Shown here: one piece after another, positions 35,935-47,900 of the stretch
Layout: each line of letters opens with the position of its first letter
Position numbering within the stretch: position 1 is the stretch's first letter
DNA from: Trematomus loennbergii
Lineage: Eukaryota; Chordata; Actinopteri; Perciformes; Nototheniidae
Assembly (NCBI GenBank): GCA_012861695.1
Contig: JAAOOA010000011.1
Coordinates: forward strand, 1-64,000
Length of the DNA: 64,000 nucleotides
Reading direction: 5' to 3'
Translations under genes and position numbers: made by a program
The notes under the pieces: model-generated
Seen by the model: the letters and a program-made list of their open reading frames with translations, nothing else
Databases searched by the model: none
Told to the model about the DNA's origin: nothing

Positions 35935-36080
35935 TTATTTTATTTAACCTTTATTTAACCAGATAAAAACATTGAGATAAAATCTCATTTTCAATGCTGA
36001 CCTGGCCAAGAAGGCAGCAACGTTACACATAACACATAACACAAACATATAAAATACAGAGAACATAACAAAGAAAACAA
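35935..36080. repeat. SINE/LINE-tail-like repeat
   Basis: ACCTTTATTTAACCAGATAA, TGACCTGGCCAAGAAGGCAG and a tail of ACATAACACA repeats match a widespread teleost interspersed repeat. Confidence 0.55.
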
Positions 36081-36117
36081 AAGACGAAAAAGCAGTCACT
36101 ACATTGTGCACATTAGC

Positions 36118-37100
36118 CTGTTAAACCCCAAGGACCCTCCGAAGGGTCCGAAAATGCTACATCTGCTAGCACCAGTGTGATCTCTGAAGTGTCATTTATG
36201 AAACTATGAATGTTCCACACCCAGCTGACGGGAAGAAACTCAGCTAACTGACTATAGGAAAAAAAAATTAAAATAATAATAATAATTCCCACAAGAAGCC
36301 TTTCAATGAGCCCTTAGCAAATACAGACTAATGCTATTTCTGCTCATAACTCACAAAAATTATCATTTATAATTATACTTTCTGCACAAACAACACATCA
36401 TCTGAAAGCTGAGATTCCACAGATTCCATTGGCATAGGTCTCATCACTGCACGGCCAGAACTCACTGAGCTAGCAGCCAGAACATAGCAAATAAACAACA
36501 TCAGTTTTCAAATCCATGACAATAATTAGCAGGTTAAATTTTACAATAATTTCTTTTTTTATTTTTTTATTTTTTTTTATGGAATGAATAACTATAGTGA
36601 TGATTCAATGTTATAAAATGATTTTTACAGTCTGGTACCTGAAAAAGGTCAAATGGCACTGATGGAACCAGATGTGCCCAAATGTGCCCAAAGCTTATTC
36701 CGCCTGGACTTTTTTTCCCTAAATATCTCTAAAAAGGTCCATTTTCACTTGTTTTGCCTCAATCTTGATACAGGGTACTTATTATATGTTATAATTTGAT
36801 TCCTAAAGCTTTTAGGCTACTAACCCATCATTCAAGGGTGGTTTTCACTATAAGTAATGGTTTTTTGTTAGGCGGAGGTAAGAATTTACAGTTTTTTACT
36901 ATGTTCAATCTGAATTTTCTTTAAAAAAAAAACATCTATATTGATTCTGACTTTTCTACATCCAACTCACAGGTGTATCATTACTTTGAGAAAAAAGATT
37001 ATTAATTTTCCCCTTTTAGAAGGGAAGATATGGTCATTTGTTCTGGGAATGTCATTTTCGAGCCTGAGACCTGAAAAACAGGCTTGGGGCTTAACGGAAT
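36118..37100. mobile_element. diverged relative of the TTAA element
   Basis: It starts CCTGTTAAACCCCAAGG and ends CTTGGGGCTTAACGG. Internal strings (GGGAAGAAACTCAGCTAACT, CTTGATACAGGGTACTTATT, AAACAGGCTTGG) match 22510-23750 and 53177-55467. The flanks are not intact TTAA, so this copy is older or belongs to a sibling family. Confidence 0.7.
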
Positions 37101-37394
37101 AAAAAAAGTACACTACTTGTTACTGCAAGAGCAGCTGGTGGTGAGGACTTCAGACAACTTCAATTTAAAACATGAAATAGAGACAAGTGCCCTCAGTTTA
37201 AGGCGTGATTGAAGGTCATTCCAAGACCAATAAAGTAACATCTTATCTTAATAATATCTTCATATTAATAATAATAATAAATCATACAGTATGTGTCCGA
37301 AAGGGAGCAGGAGGAAGCAAACACAAAAATATACCAAAAATATACTATATATATTGCAAACGATTGTAAAGGTAAAAGTATGAGCATCAAATCA

Positions 37395-37715
37395 AATCAA
37401 ATCAAGTTTTATTTATATAGCACATTTTTAAACGATTTTTGGTCGAGCCAAAGTGCTGTACATATAATAAAAATACCCTACAGTAAAGACACTTTACAGC
37501 AAATACAACAGCACAGTTTGTTCAGAATATCAGTATGAGTATGAGCACCCTCTGTCCTTAGACCCTCACATCGTACAAGGAAAAACTTCCAGAGAAAAAC
37601 CCACATTTCAAAGGGAATAATGGGAGAAACCTCGGGGAGAGCAACAGAGGAGGGATCCTCTCCCAGGATGGACAGAAGTGCAATAGATGCCGTGTGTAAA
37701 TCGAAGAGATAATAC
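37395..37715. repeat. teleost LINE 3'-tail repeat
   Basis: CAAGTTTTATTTATATAGCA, CCAAAGTGCTGTACA, AAAAACTTCCAGAGAAAAAC, GAGGGATCCTCTCCCAGGAT and GTGCAATAGATGCCGTGTGT occur in the order of a common teleost LINE tail. A (TCAAA)n run precedes it. No coding part is attached. Confidence 0.7.
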
Positions 37716-38066
37716 ATTTTACAGCGTAGGTAGACAAATAAAGAAGTGTAATGTAAACATTTACATTATTATTATTATGATTATTTAATATATAAAGACT
37801 ATATATTATTGAATTACAAGATTAGATATACTTTATTTGATCTAAAATATTGATGTGTTCAAATGCTCTTCTAAACAAAACTGAAAGTCCATGAAAAGTT
37901 GTCTTTCTGTATTTGTGAATGAAGCGCCATCTCCTGGTTAAATCCTGAAATTGAAAATCTGGCAACGCCCTCTTGGAAAATAGTGGGAGGGCTTAACATT
38001 CCCAGATGCTGGTCTTAGGCAGGTAGCAGGCAGGAAGCTGGAGTCTGAAATAAGCTGCTACATCTG

Positions 38067-39856
<1,790 letters not shown>

Positions 39857-40780
39857 TTAAAACCATGCATAAAATACATTTAAAAGTGAAAGTGCAAGTA
39901 TTAAAACACAAGTGCTTATGTCCTCCATGGCATTGCAGCAAACACGGAGAAACAAAGAAAAAGCTTGCAAAGCTTTAACATCCTCTGCTTTCACTGTCCA
40001 TCCAAGCGCTTGCTCCATGTATGCAGTGGCTATTATTTGTTGATTTCCAAAGCGTTCTCTCAAAAGTGTCTTTGCTCTTTGGTATCCCCTGTCGGGTGGC
40101 ATGTGTTGACAGCTTTTAACCAATTCTTTGGGTTGTCCCTTGGTGTATTGTTCCAAAAAGTATAGGCAATCAACATTCTTAGCAGTCTTTGCTTCCACTC
40201 CATGTTCAAATGCTCGTATGAATGCACTATACTCCAAAGGGTCTCCATCAAAGGTTGGTACTTCTCTTGGTGGCAGTGACAATGTTGACTGTTGCTGCAC
40301 CAACAGAGCTGTGATATCATTTTCTTTGCATGATGTTGATAATGTTGCCTTGATTCACGTTACTTTGCACTGAACCTGTATGTTGGTTGGTTTCCTGCAC
40401 CAAATGTGTGTCAAGATCATGAGTGACTTGTGTGGCAGAGAATGTCTGCTGACATATTTGAGATGACGTGGGATTGAGTTCATAGGCTTTAGATCCATTT
40501 CCTTCTGGTATTGTCGTGGCTGTGAATGCCTCCATTGGCAATAGAGTGTTACTGCCACCTACTGATGGATGATGCAACTGCTGGTTTGAATCTTTGGGGC
40601 GCGCACCCATTGACAGAGCAAAGTTCTTATCCTGTTCTGTAGGATTATGGTACTGCAAGTTTGCATCCTTGTGCAGAGTCTCCACTGACACTACAGCTCT
40701 GCCGCCCCCTTTTGGTGAGGGGTTGAACTGACCTTCTGAACCTTGTGGGATGAATTCTGTAGCAGAGGGTCTAGGCAGTC
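39857..40780 (-). pseudogene. Pao/BEL retrotransposon gag, C-terminal part (DUF1759-like)
   Basis: The frame from about 40318 encodes REVPTFDGDPLEYSAFIRAF, NVDCLYFLEQYTKGQPKELV and ERFGNQQIIATAYMEQAL, the conserved DUF1759 block of Pao/BEL gag proteins. The upstream linker is in another frame (40691-40317), so a frameshift lies near 40318. The C-terminus ends in unrelated sequence at 39857; the zinc knuckle, protease and RT are missing. It is a 3'-truncated, inactive copy. Confidence 0.85.
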
Positions 40781-40789
40781 ACCAGAGAA

Positions 40790-41640
40790 CTCGCCGACAT
40801 CCAACACCGACAGATCCATCGACGAGTTCTCCTGCGTATTGGCCGTGTGTCGCACTGAAATACACCGCTTTACTACAGCCGAGCACGTACGAACTGCGCA
40901 TGCGTGAGTGGCAATAACTCTCCTTACCAGCAGGCGGCGGTAGTGTGTATTCGTCATTCAAAATAGGCAACAACCGGAAGACAGAGAAGAAGAACAGACT
41001 GATATAAACAAACAAATAGCGGGTGCCGTTCCATTTTCACTCTCGTCCATCGAAAACATGTTTTAGAATATAAAAATACATGCATGATGAAATGAGCACA
41101 TAAAGTGCAGACATACTATCAAATCACAGTTAATAGACCTGCATCTGATGATCGCAGTGTTCTGCGGGTGTGTAGTTTATTGAGTCAGCAATGTAATAAT
41201 GGCCACTTCTTGCTAAATTTACGATGAGATGAAAAACCGGACTTGACCAAACAAATCACGGAGCTCTCAGCAGAGGCTCCCGCCGATATCAGAGATGTCC
41301 CTGCTATGTGTGGGAGGTAAGAGAGGACATTTAAGGACTATGTTTGATGTCTTTAAGGATCACCTGCTGGTGTTTAGCTGCTGTCCTGTGCCTTAAATCG
41401 TTTGTTTACGTCCCTCACTTCCGTTTCGCTTCTCATTTGCTAGCTGAACAGCTAATCAGAGTGGTTTCTTGGCCCGATAGCTTGTGTCAGACACGCGGCC
41501 GGGTGTCGATCGTGAAAGGCCAAATAAGGCGTGTCACGGCCGAGGGTTCGGGACACACCAAATTGAATTTGAGCGTCAAGGAACCCGTTTTCGCCCAACA
41601 ACGCAAGACGGCCGATATCGGCCTGGTGTGTAGGGGCCTT
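40790..41640. mobile_element. unclassified insertion splitting the gag gene
   Basis: The two halves of gag on either side belong to one protein but are separated by about 850 bp that does not continue it. The right edge (plus strand) ends GGTGTGTAGGGGCCTT near 41640. The left edge is near 40790, where CCGACATCCAACACCGACAG starts foreign sequence. CTACCGCCGCCTGCTGG near 40925 and AAGAAGAAC near 40987 resemble the LINE tail at 28.85 kb. Terminal repeats were not resolved. Confidence 0.4.
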
Positions 41641-42526
41641 AAGAGAGATTTTCCTTTTGGCTCTGTCTAGATATGAATTCATTCCATTTGAATCAGCCCT
41701 TGAGCTTTGAACCTCAGATCCTCTGTACCTGAGCACATTGGCCTTTGCTGTATAGGCAGCAATTCCACTTTGCAATTCAATCCACTCCTTGCGTTGTCTG
41801 ATCTGCTCCTCTTCACACTTTCTGGCTGCTGCGAGGCTGTCCTCTTCACACTTTCTGGCTGCTGCGAGGCTATGCTCTTCACACTCCAGTGCATGTTTTT
41901 CTTTGAGGATAGCCGCCATAGCACTGAGAGCAGCCGCTTCAGCCTCTGCCTTGATACATGCAGACGAGATGGATGACATTTTGGACCTGTGGCTGGAGCG
42001 GCCAGCTGATGTGCATGTTCTTCCGGTTATATTAGAAACGCTGTCATTTGGACAGATATCATCAATTACCACATTAGTTTTGGTTGCAGCATTGACATTT
42101 ACCACATCATCATCAATTGCATGTGTAAATTGCTCCTTTGTAGTTTGCAGACCACCTTTTCATTTTATTCATCATTTCTCGATTGCTGTGCATTCGTGTT
42201 TCAAACTATTCATTTTGTTTTATAACTTCATCCTCTGGTATTAATGGTTTCAGTGACTCATGCAACTCATTTAATTTGATCATTGTTTTCACAAACATTT
42301 CACACATGGATTCCACCTCAGACACATTTTGGCTTGAAAGTATCAATTGTTCAACATCCTTTGTTAATTTATGCAGTTTCTTTATCCTTGAATTCCTTTC
42401 ATTTTGAATTGATGCTATTTTTGATTTCAATGCTTTAACAGTGAGTTTAGGCTGTCTTTTACCGAGCCCACTCTCTGTATCACTTTGATTGGCAGGCGCT
42501 TTAGGCCGACTCCCTTCTTGGCTCAT
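41641..42526 (-). pseudogene. Pao/BEL gag, N-terminal part, frameshifted
   Basis: The ATG at 42526 starts MSQEGSRPKAP and a 106-codon frame rich in Lys/Glu. After a break at about 42206-42105, a second frame gives the coiled-coil-like ECEEHSLAAARKCEEDSLAA and QRKEWIELQSGIAAYTAK. The order, with the C-terminal DUF1759-like part at 39857-40780, fits a single Pao/BEL gag broken by frameshifts and one insertion. Confidence 0.75.
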
Positions 42527-42766
42527 TTTGACAGTAACGCAGCAGCTGCGGGAGGTTTTATTTTAGAATTGTCGCAGGATTTACCTTTATCCTGATATGA
42601 GAAGGTCAATCTCATTCACAGCTTGTAACAATTCTGAACGATCCTACCGTGGTTCCGCGTGGCTTTCACAGCATTCACATGTCAGCAATCATCTGGAGCT
42701 GCAGCAGCTCCTTCTTCCGTGTCCGAGATCCTTTGATTCATTCATTGGAGCGTGTTTTTCAACAAG

Positions 42767-43166
42767 TGTAGCGGCGATCGCACATCAAAAAAGGCCACTC
42801 ATGGAGGTTAGCAGTCAGAGTTCCCAACGCGTGTTGTGGTGAAGGATGAGGTCCACCATGACGTAATTTGTAATGCTTTTATTTCTTTCTCCAAGGTTAA
42901 AATGTTCTTTCACGACTCACGTAGGCCTATCTAAAATCTTGGTTAAAACATAGCGATCACGCACACGCTCAGACACAAACAATCACGGTCAACACGGTTG
43001 AAAAACGTGTGGCTTCCTCTCTAACCTCTCATCCCAGCTGATCAACCGTGCCCACATATATAGGTTAATTACCTCCCATGCTCCCAGGTGCGCAGATTGG
43101 ATGAGGACGCGTTCACACACACATAGACAAACCCCGTGCACAACCCAAAACAAATTGGCTCCAACA
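42767..43166 (-). mobile_element. putative 5' LTR of the Pao/BEL element
   Basis: On the minus strand it starts TGTTGGAGCC (43166) and ends GCTACA (42767), about 400 bp. A CCTATATATG TATA-like box lies near 43060 and an AAATAAAAGC polyadenylation-type signal near 42880, in the right order. Gag starts 240 bp downstream. The second LTR is absent, so the exact ends cannot be confirmed by comparison. Confidence 0.55.
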
Positions 43167-43440
43167 CCCATCATACCCATGAGGAGCTCCGTGACTTCCA
43201 TTGTCATCTCCGGCTCATCCATGTCAGCCATGGCCCGATCCTCCCGGTCCTCCGAGTCCTCCCGGTCCTCCAAGTCCTCCTGGTCCCCCTGCCGCTCATC
43301 ACTAGGTGCCACTTTGGCCCTATGGCGTTCACAGCGGTGTCCTCCATAGCTTCGAGCAATACAGGGGTATATCTGCCTGTTGCGACTGGATTGCTTCTGC
43401 CTGTTAGACTTGGTGTCGCTGATCTCCGCCTGGTTCCCAC
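43167..43440 (-). CDS. probable last exon(s) of zf2, cut by the Pao/BEL LTR
   Basis: The minus-strand frame near 43440-43330 encodes TGRSNPVATGRYTPVLLEAM. This is the same module as SGRRASVATGRHTPL at the end of the zf2 exon. GGGAACCAG just upstream (ending near 43433) could be its acceptor. The alternative frame further down is strongly acidic (RQGDQEDLEDREDSEDREDR). LTR sequence begins at about 43166, so the natural gene end may have been displaced. The reading frame that is actually used is uncertain. Confidence 0.4.
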
Positions 43441-43520
43441 AACACCCTGACCCTCATCACGGGCCCTCTTAGAGACGGCACCATGCTCCTATGATGTGTG
43501 TTTCTGCTTGGATGTGCACT

Positions 43521-44336
43521 TCACCCCGAGGAACTCGGCATGGTTGCTCGCCGCCGAGACGCTTCAGAGAAGTCTATTTGGTTTACACTGGGGGGGGCTG
43601 ACATCGGTCTCCGTAATCCTTCGCCCCTAGACTCTTCATCATCAGCGTCTTTCGATTTAGGCCTGCCGAATTCAACCAAGGGGGTGTGTCTGCCTGTGGC
43701 GACTGAGGCTCTTCTGCCGGAGGAAGCTGGCCTTTCTGGCTGCTGGAATGTAATGCGTTCAGCTGGTGGACTCTCTAACGAGCTACGGAGGTCCCTCTTG
43801 GCACTGGAAGCCTTCCAATGCTTCAGCTTGTTTCTTAGAAAAAACACCTCTTTATTGAGGGCGTCAGTTTGAGCCACCAGTGCGACGTTTCCCAGCCTTA
43901 ACAGTCTGTGTTCATCGGCTTCGAGGCCAACTTCCCCGGAAAAGGAGTCTGGGTGTTCATCATGAGCACCATCTTCGACATCCAGTGTCGTTATCATTTG
44001 TACTGGGGGGTCTATCTCCCGGAGCTCCTTCAGCATTTTAAGCCCCGTCTTGCATTTCAGTTCTTGCAGTACCAAGTCTGCTTCTTTTTGGCTGAGCTCC
44101 GGGTGGGCACAATCGATATGCCGGTCCAGCCTGGTGCCATGGTATGAACAACCAACAACAGAGCAGGGCTCCAAGCGAATGTTAATTCTTCCATTGGACA
44201 TGCGTAGGAGAATGTTGCGTTCATCTTTATTGAGGACTAGGTGCCTGACCACCAAGTGCCTCTGGAGAGCGCGGTATTGCATGCGACACAGCGGGCATTC
44301 GGTCAGCATCTTGAAATGGACGTCAATCAGTCAAGC
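43521..44336 (-). CDS. zf2: paralogue of zf1; two-finger protein, family not recognised
   Basis: The ATG at 44309 gives 262 residues. Finger ligands sit at exactly the same residue numbers as in zf1: Cys5, Cys8, His18, His23 and Cys49, Cys54, His64, His69. The linker is ERNILLRMSNGRINIR. PELSQKEADLVLQELK and MLKELREIDP follow, as in zf1. A heptad-like helix lies near residues 140-175. The tail has the SVATGRHTPL module and a Ser/Arg-rich end. An acceptor (GTGTCTCCACAG) ends at 44337 just before the ATG, and CTGGGTGAGTACC near 44555 is a candidate donor of a 5' non-coding exon. The last codons overlap TCGGGGTGAAG, a possible donor, so the protein may continue into 43440-43167. Confidence 0.6.
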
Positions 44337-44970
44337 CTGTGGAGACACAAGCAGATTGAAATCGATTAAAATCTATTGAAAGGTACGCTTTTTTTTGGGA
44401 TGGGAGGCTCCATCTGCGTTCAACACCACTGGGTAAATTCAATTTACCGGGAGAAGGGGGCTCCGACTCCAATCCATATCAGCATTGAGCTGTAGAGTGC
44501 CCCGAAGAATCAGGCCGACACTCATATCCGAGGCATCAATTCATGGTACTCACCCAGCTTGAGTGGCACAGTGACCCGTAACCAGGCGCCAGTGTGGAAG
44601 AACCGAGGGTCTGGGGAAGAAAATAGAGGAGAGTTGATCCATACAGGCTTTATTAGCAACACGGGAATCAAAAAAGCTGCCAATAACACCCAGCTGCAGC
44701 CTCCGGAATTGCAGGAACATGCTACCATGGATGTATAATAAGAACATGCTACTCTCAGTATTTACTTTATTTCCTGTTAATAAAGCCAAAAAAAGAGGCC
44801 AGTCACGTGACCGCAAGAGTGTGACGTCGCTGAGAAAGATGGCCGCCTCCATGGGGGCAACGCTGTTTCTGTAAATCAGTTTACTTTTTAGATTTGTGTA
44901 GAGTAGTGTTGTAAAACAGCTTTTATTCAGGCGTACATTTCACCCGAGTGTTATAGCAGTTGAGGCAGAG
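44337..44970. other. intergenic region between divergent zf2 and prmt7
   Basis: It contains a candidate zf2 intron (44337-44555, minus strand), a CATCAATTCATGGT string shared with the zf1 upstream region, and the prmt7 promoter motifs at 44802-44847. The ATGs of the two genes are only 662 bp apart, which allows a bidirectional promoter. Confidence 0.5.
44802..44847 (+). promoter_or_regulatory. prmt7 proximal promoter motifs
   Basis: GTCACGTGAC (44802-44811) is a palindromic E-box of the USF/TFE3 type. TGACGTC (44822-44828) is CRE-like. AAGATGGCCGCC (44836-44847) fits the YY1 element often found at or just downstream of TATA-less start sites. They lie within 50 bp of each other and 125-170 bp before the prmt7 ATG. 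The TSS is inferred to be near 44840. Confidence 0.6.
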
Positions 44971-47900
44971 ATGAAGACCTTCTGTGGCAGAGCCAACCCC
45001 ACCACCGGAGCCCTAGACTGGGTGGAGGAGAGCGAGGAGTACGACTACCACCAGGAGATAGCCAGGTAGCTACGAGTTAGCATAACACAGAGAGAGATGC
45101 TGCACAGCTCAGAGATAATACAAGTATGTAATATAGTACTTGGAATTATTTAGGAGCTCTGCAAACACTTCAAATCATGGGAGCAGTTAAATGTGTTTTA
45201 TGGTGTGCTGAGGAGAAAACAGTATTGATTCTGTACATTCAGGGCCGGTGTTGTGTCGTAGGTTGAAGGCTTGCCGTAGATTGAAGCCCTGTTCGCGGGA
45301 CGCGCAAAGGTGACGTCATCTCCTGTATTGAGCGTTTGCCTAGTTTTCTAAGCTTTTTCTCTCTCTCCCATCAGATTAAACAGCAAACGGCTGAATAAAT
45401 AATGTGCATACAATTGCGAGGTGGCTCGTTTTAAGGACACAATCTTCGTATTGGAACAAACTTCCGTTTTTAAGTGAAGTTATGTTCCTCCTTCCTACAG
45501 AACAGACAATGAAATGATAAGATGTCATTTGTCAGTAGGTTATAGTCCTATTTCTTAAAACCTTCTCTGTTGTTTAAGTGTCTGATACTTGATAACCATG
45601 AATAGTAAGCAATGATATAACAATAATGATATAACATAATGATAATGTCAGACACTGTGTTATTTTCAATCAAGCCTAAAAGATAATTTGTTCAAACTGG
45701 CTTCACTCGCTTTAATTGCTCCTTTGAGTGTAATTTTCCTCTGTGGTTTCCTACATGTTTGTATTGTAATGCCACTCATATTTTATTTTGTATTTTATTT
45801 TAAGGTGACATTGAATGTTTTGAAAGGTGCCCTAAAATAAAGTGTATTATTGATCTTATATCTCTGCCTATATCACACTATTAATGTTCCTTATTTTAGA
45901 CTAGGTTAATCCTGGTGTCAATAGGGAAGATCTGCACTGTTCTCTACATAACATGTTCAGCAGAGCAGGTATTTCTCCTGCCAGATATGGCACCCCCCTT
46001 ACAACTTTGTCCAGGACAGTCACACCGTCACCAAAATCACACTGGTGTTTGCTGTTCCCCTCTAGTTTGTGCTCACAAAAGCATTTTACTCTAGACTCAG
46101 CAGGTAAAAAACTAAAGAGGGGCTTCCATATCCGGCAGAGAAGGAGTTGTGGCTGCCGGATTTGGAACCCCCGTGATTGCTTTGTCCAGGATAGTCACAA
46201 TGTCACCAAAATCATACTGGTGTTTACTTTTTTTTACTGTCATATAGTATTTTATACCAGTTTTTCCTTTATTCTCTTCTTTTTTTATAACTATAATGAT
46301 CATATAAAGATGTGCCTTAACCTCACTGGTTGTAGAAAAAGCTTCTTATATTCGTTAGCATAGCATCTAACCAGATGCTAATAACAACAAAGTTATTGAC
46401 TGTATGATCAGTATGACGGATGAACAGATCGCCACTGGGCTTTCAACTAAAGACACAGCCACGCAGAAACTGCGGCTCCTTATGGGTACTGCAATTTGTG
46501 AAGTCCCGGTGTTGTGTCAAATTATGCACCCCCTTCGTGAAATGCACCCCTTGACATGGGAACGCGCATTTGAACGTATAGTCCGCTATTCTATGTTGTC
46601 TTTTTTTGATGGTTGGGTTGTCGAATCCTGGATTTTGCATTAATTCGTCACTTATTTTTCAGTTATTTTTTTATTTAATATATGTTTTTATTTAATTGTG
46701 ACGTCCTGTCTGTATACTTGTGCTTGTACTTGTGCTTTACAATGTATTGTTTATTTTTACATCAAGTGCTTGAGGGTGGGATTAATAGAAACATTTTATT
46801 TTGGGGGTGCTTTTTATGAACAGCCTGGTTGCCACGATATGCACCCCTTGCTCTGTCTGACAATAAACGTGTCACATACATGAAACTTGCTCCATTTATT
46901 GGTACTAGTCCAACAACTATACCCTCCAAAGTGCATGAGGGTGGGATTAATAGAAGCATCTTTTTGTGGGGGGTGCTTTTTACGGCAGGCCAGGGGGTGC
47001 ATTTCACGACGGGGGTGCATAATTTGACACAACACCGGCCCGGAGCGGCGTTCTGGTGCTCTCCGGCAGAACTACACCCTTGTCGGACGAGACATATACC
47101 ATGTGATGACACGTTAGGCTCATGTTGTGTTCAAGGACCCTGACCTAACCCAGGAAAAACAGGCACTCGCTTGTTTAATTATTTTGCGGTCTAGATTTCT
47201 TACATTTTTTTCTTTTTTGTGTGTGTTTATAAATTACCTCGAGGGCCGTACCAAATGGTCTCGCGGTCCGTATACGGCCCGGAGGCCGGAGGTTCCCCAC
47301 CCCTGATCTAAACACTCAGAGAGTCCTTTACCTCACCTGAGCTGAGGTTATCCCGAGCTTGAATGACACACAGAGACCAATCAAGGGCTTTGATTTATGA
47401 TCTGTATGACAGTGGTCGCGGACGAAAAAAAAAAAAAGGGTCGCGAAATATACTTGGGTGGTCGTTAATATACCTGGGCGGCCCGCCCAAGTAAAGTGTA
47501 TGTGTGGGAAACCCTGCACATAATATGAGGGATAGCCTAGTAGTTAATGGCAAGAAACATATTAAATCACAGGCTCCTCAACAATTCAACATACAATATA
47601 CTTAACACAAGTTAAATTCGGAAGCAAAAGAGTGTTGTACAATAGTGCAAGTGACATAATGGTGCAGGTAAAGTGTACGAATTGCAAGAAACAAGCATTC
47701 CTACTTTATTTTGAAATGCTGCGTCCTCATAGTCTATAACTCAATACTACTCGTATACATACATACCTGTCTGTCTGTGTAGATCATGTGTGTTTTCATG
47801 TAATTACGTTGATATCTGCACTGTAGCATCATTAGCATCAACGATGACAAATGAGTACACAATTTGATCATTCTAATGATCAATGATAGTGGTGTTTTTA

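Larger units (their letters stand above)
32397..38066. mobile_element. 5.67-kb TA-flanked insertion with CAGATGTAGCAGCT inverted ends
   Basis: The left end is CAGATGTAGCAGCTAATTT; the right end is AAATAAGCTGCTACATCTG, its inverse with one mismatch. TA flanks both ends (32395-32396 and 38067-38068), and the uninterrupted paralogues at 20630 and about 30140 read CTTAGTAAAC. The borders are therefore defined by comparison. No frame above 85 codons and no transposase motif is seen inside. It contains several nested repeats (33805-34243, 34395-34800, 35935-36075, 36108-37100, 37395-37715). It is a large non-autonomous element or one whose genes have decayed. TA targeting fits Tc1/mariner-like and several other superfamilies, so none is assigned. 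Confidence 0.8.

Noticed and set aside
41344..41670. 108-codon plus-strand frame in the gag interruption
   Set aside because: No domain. It overlaps a minus-strand frame through the same insertion and crosses its right border.
44550..44852. 100-codon minus-strand frame over the prmt7 promoter
   Set aside because: It covers the candidate zf2 first exon and promoter motifs. Its composition is not protein-like and it starts inside the YY1-like site.
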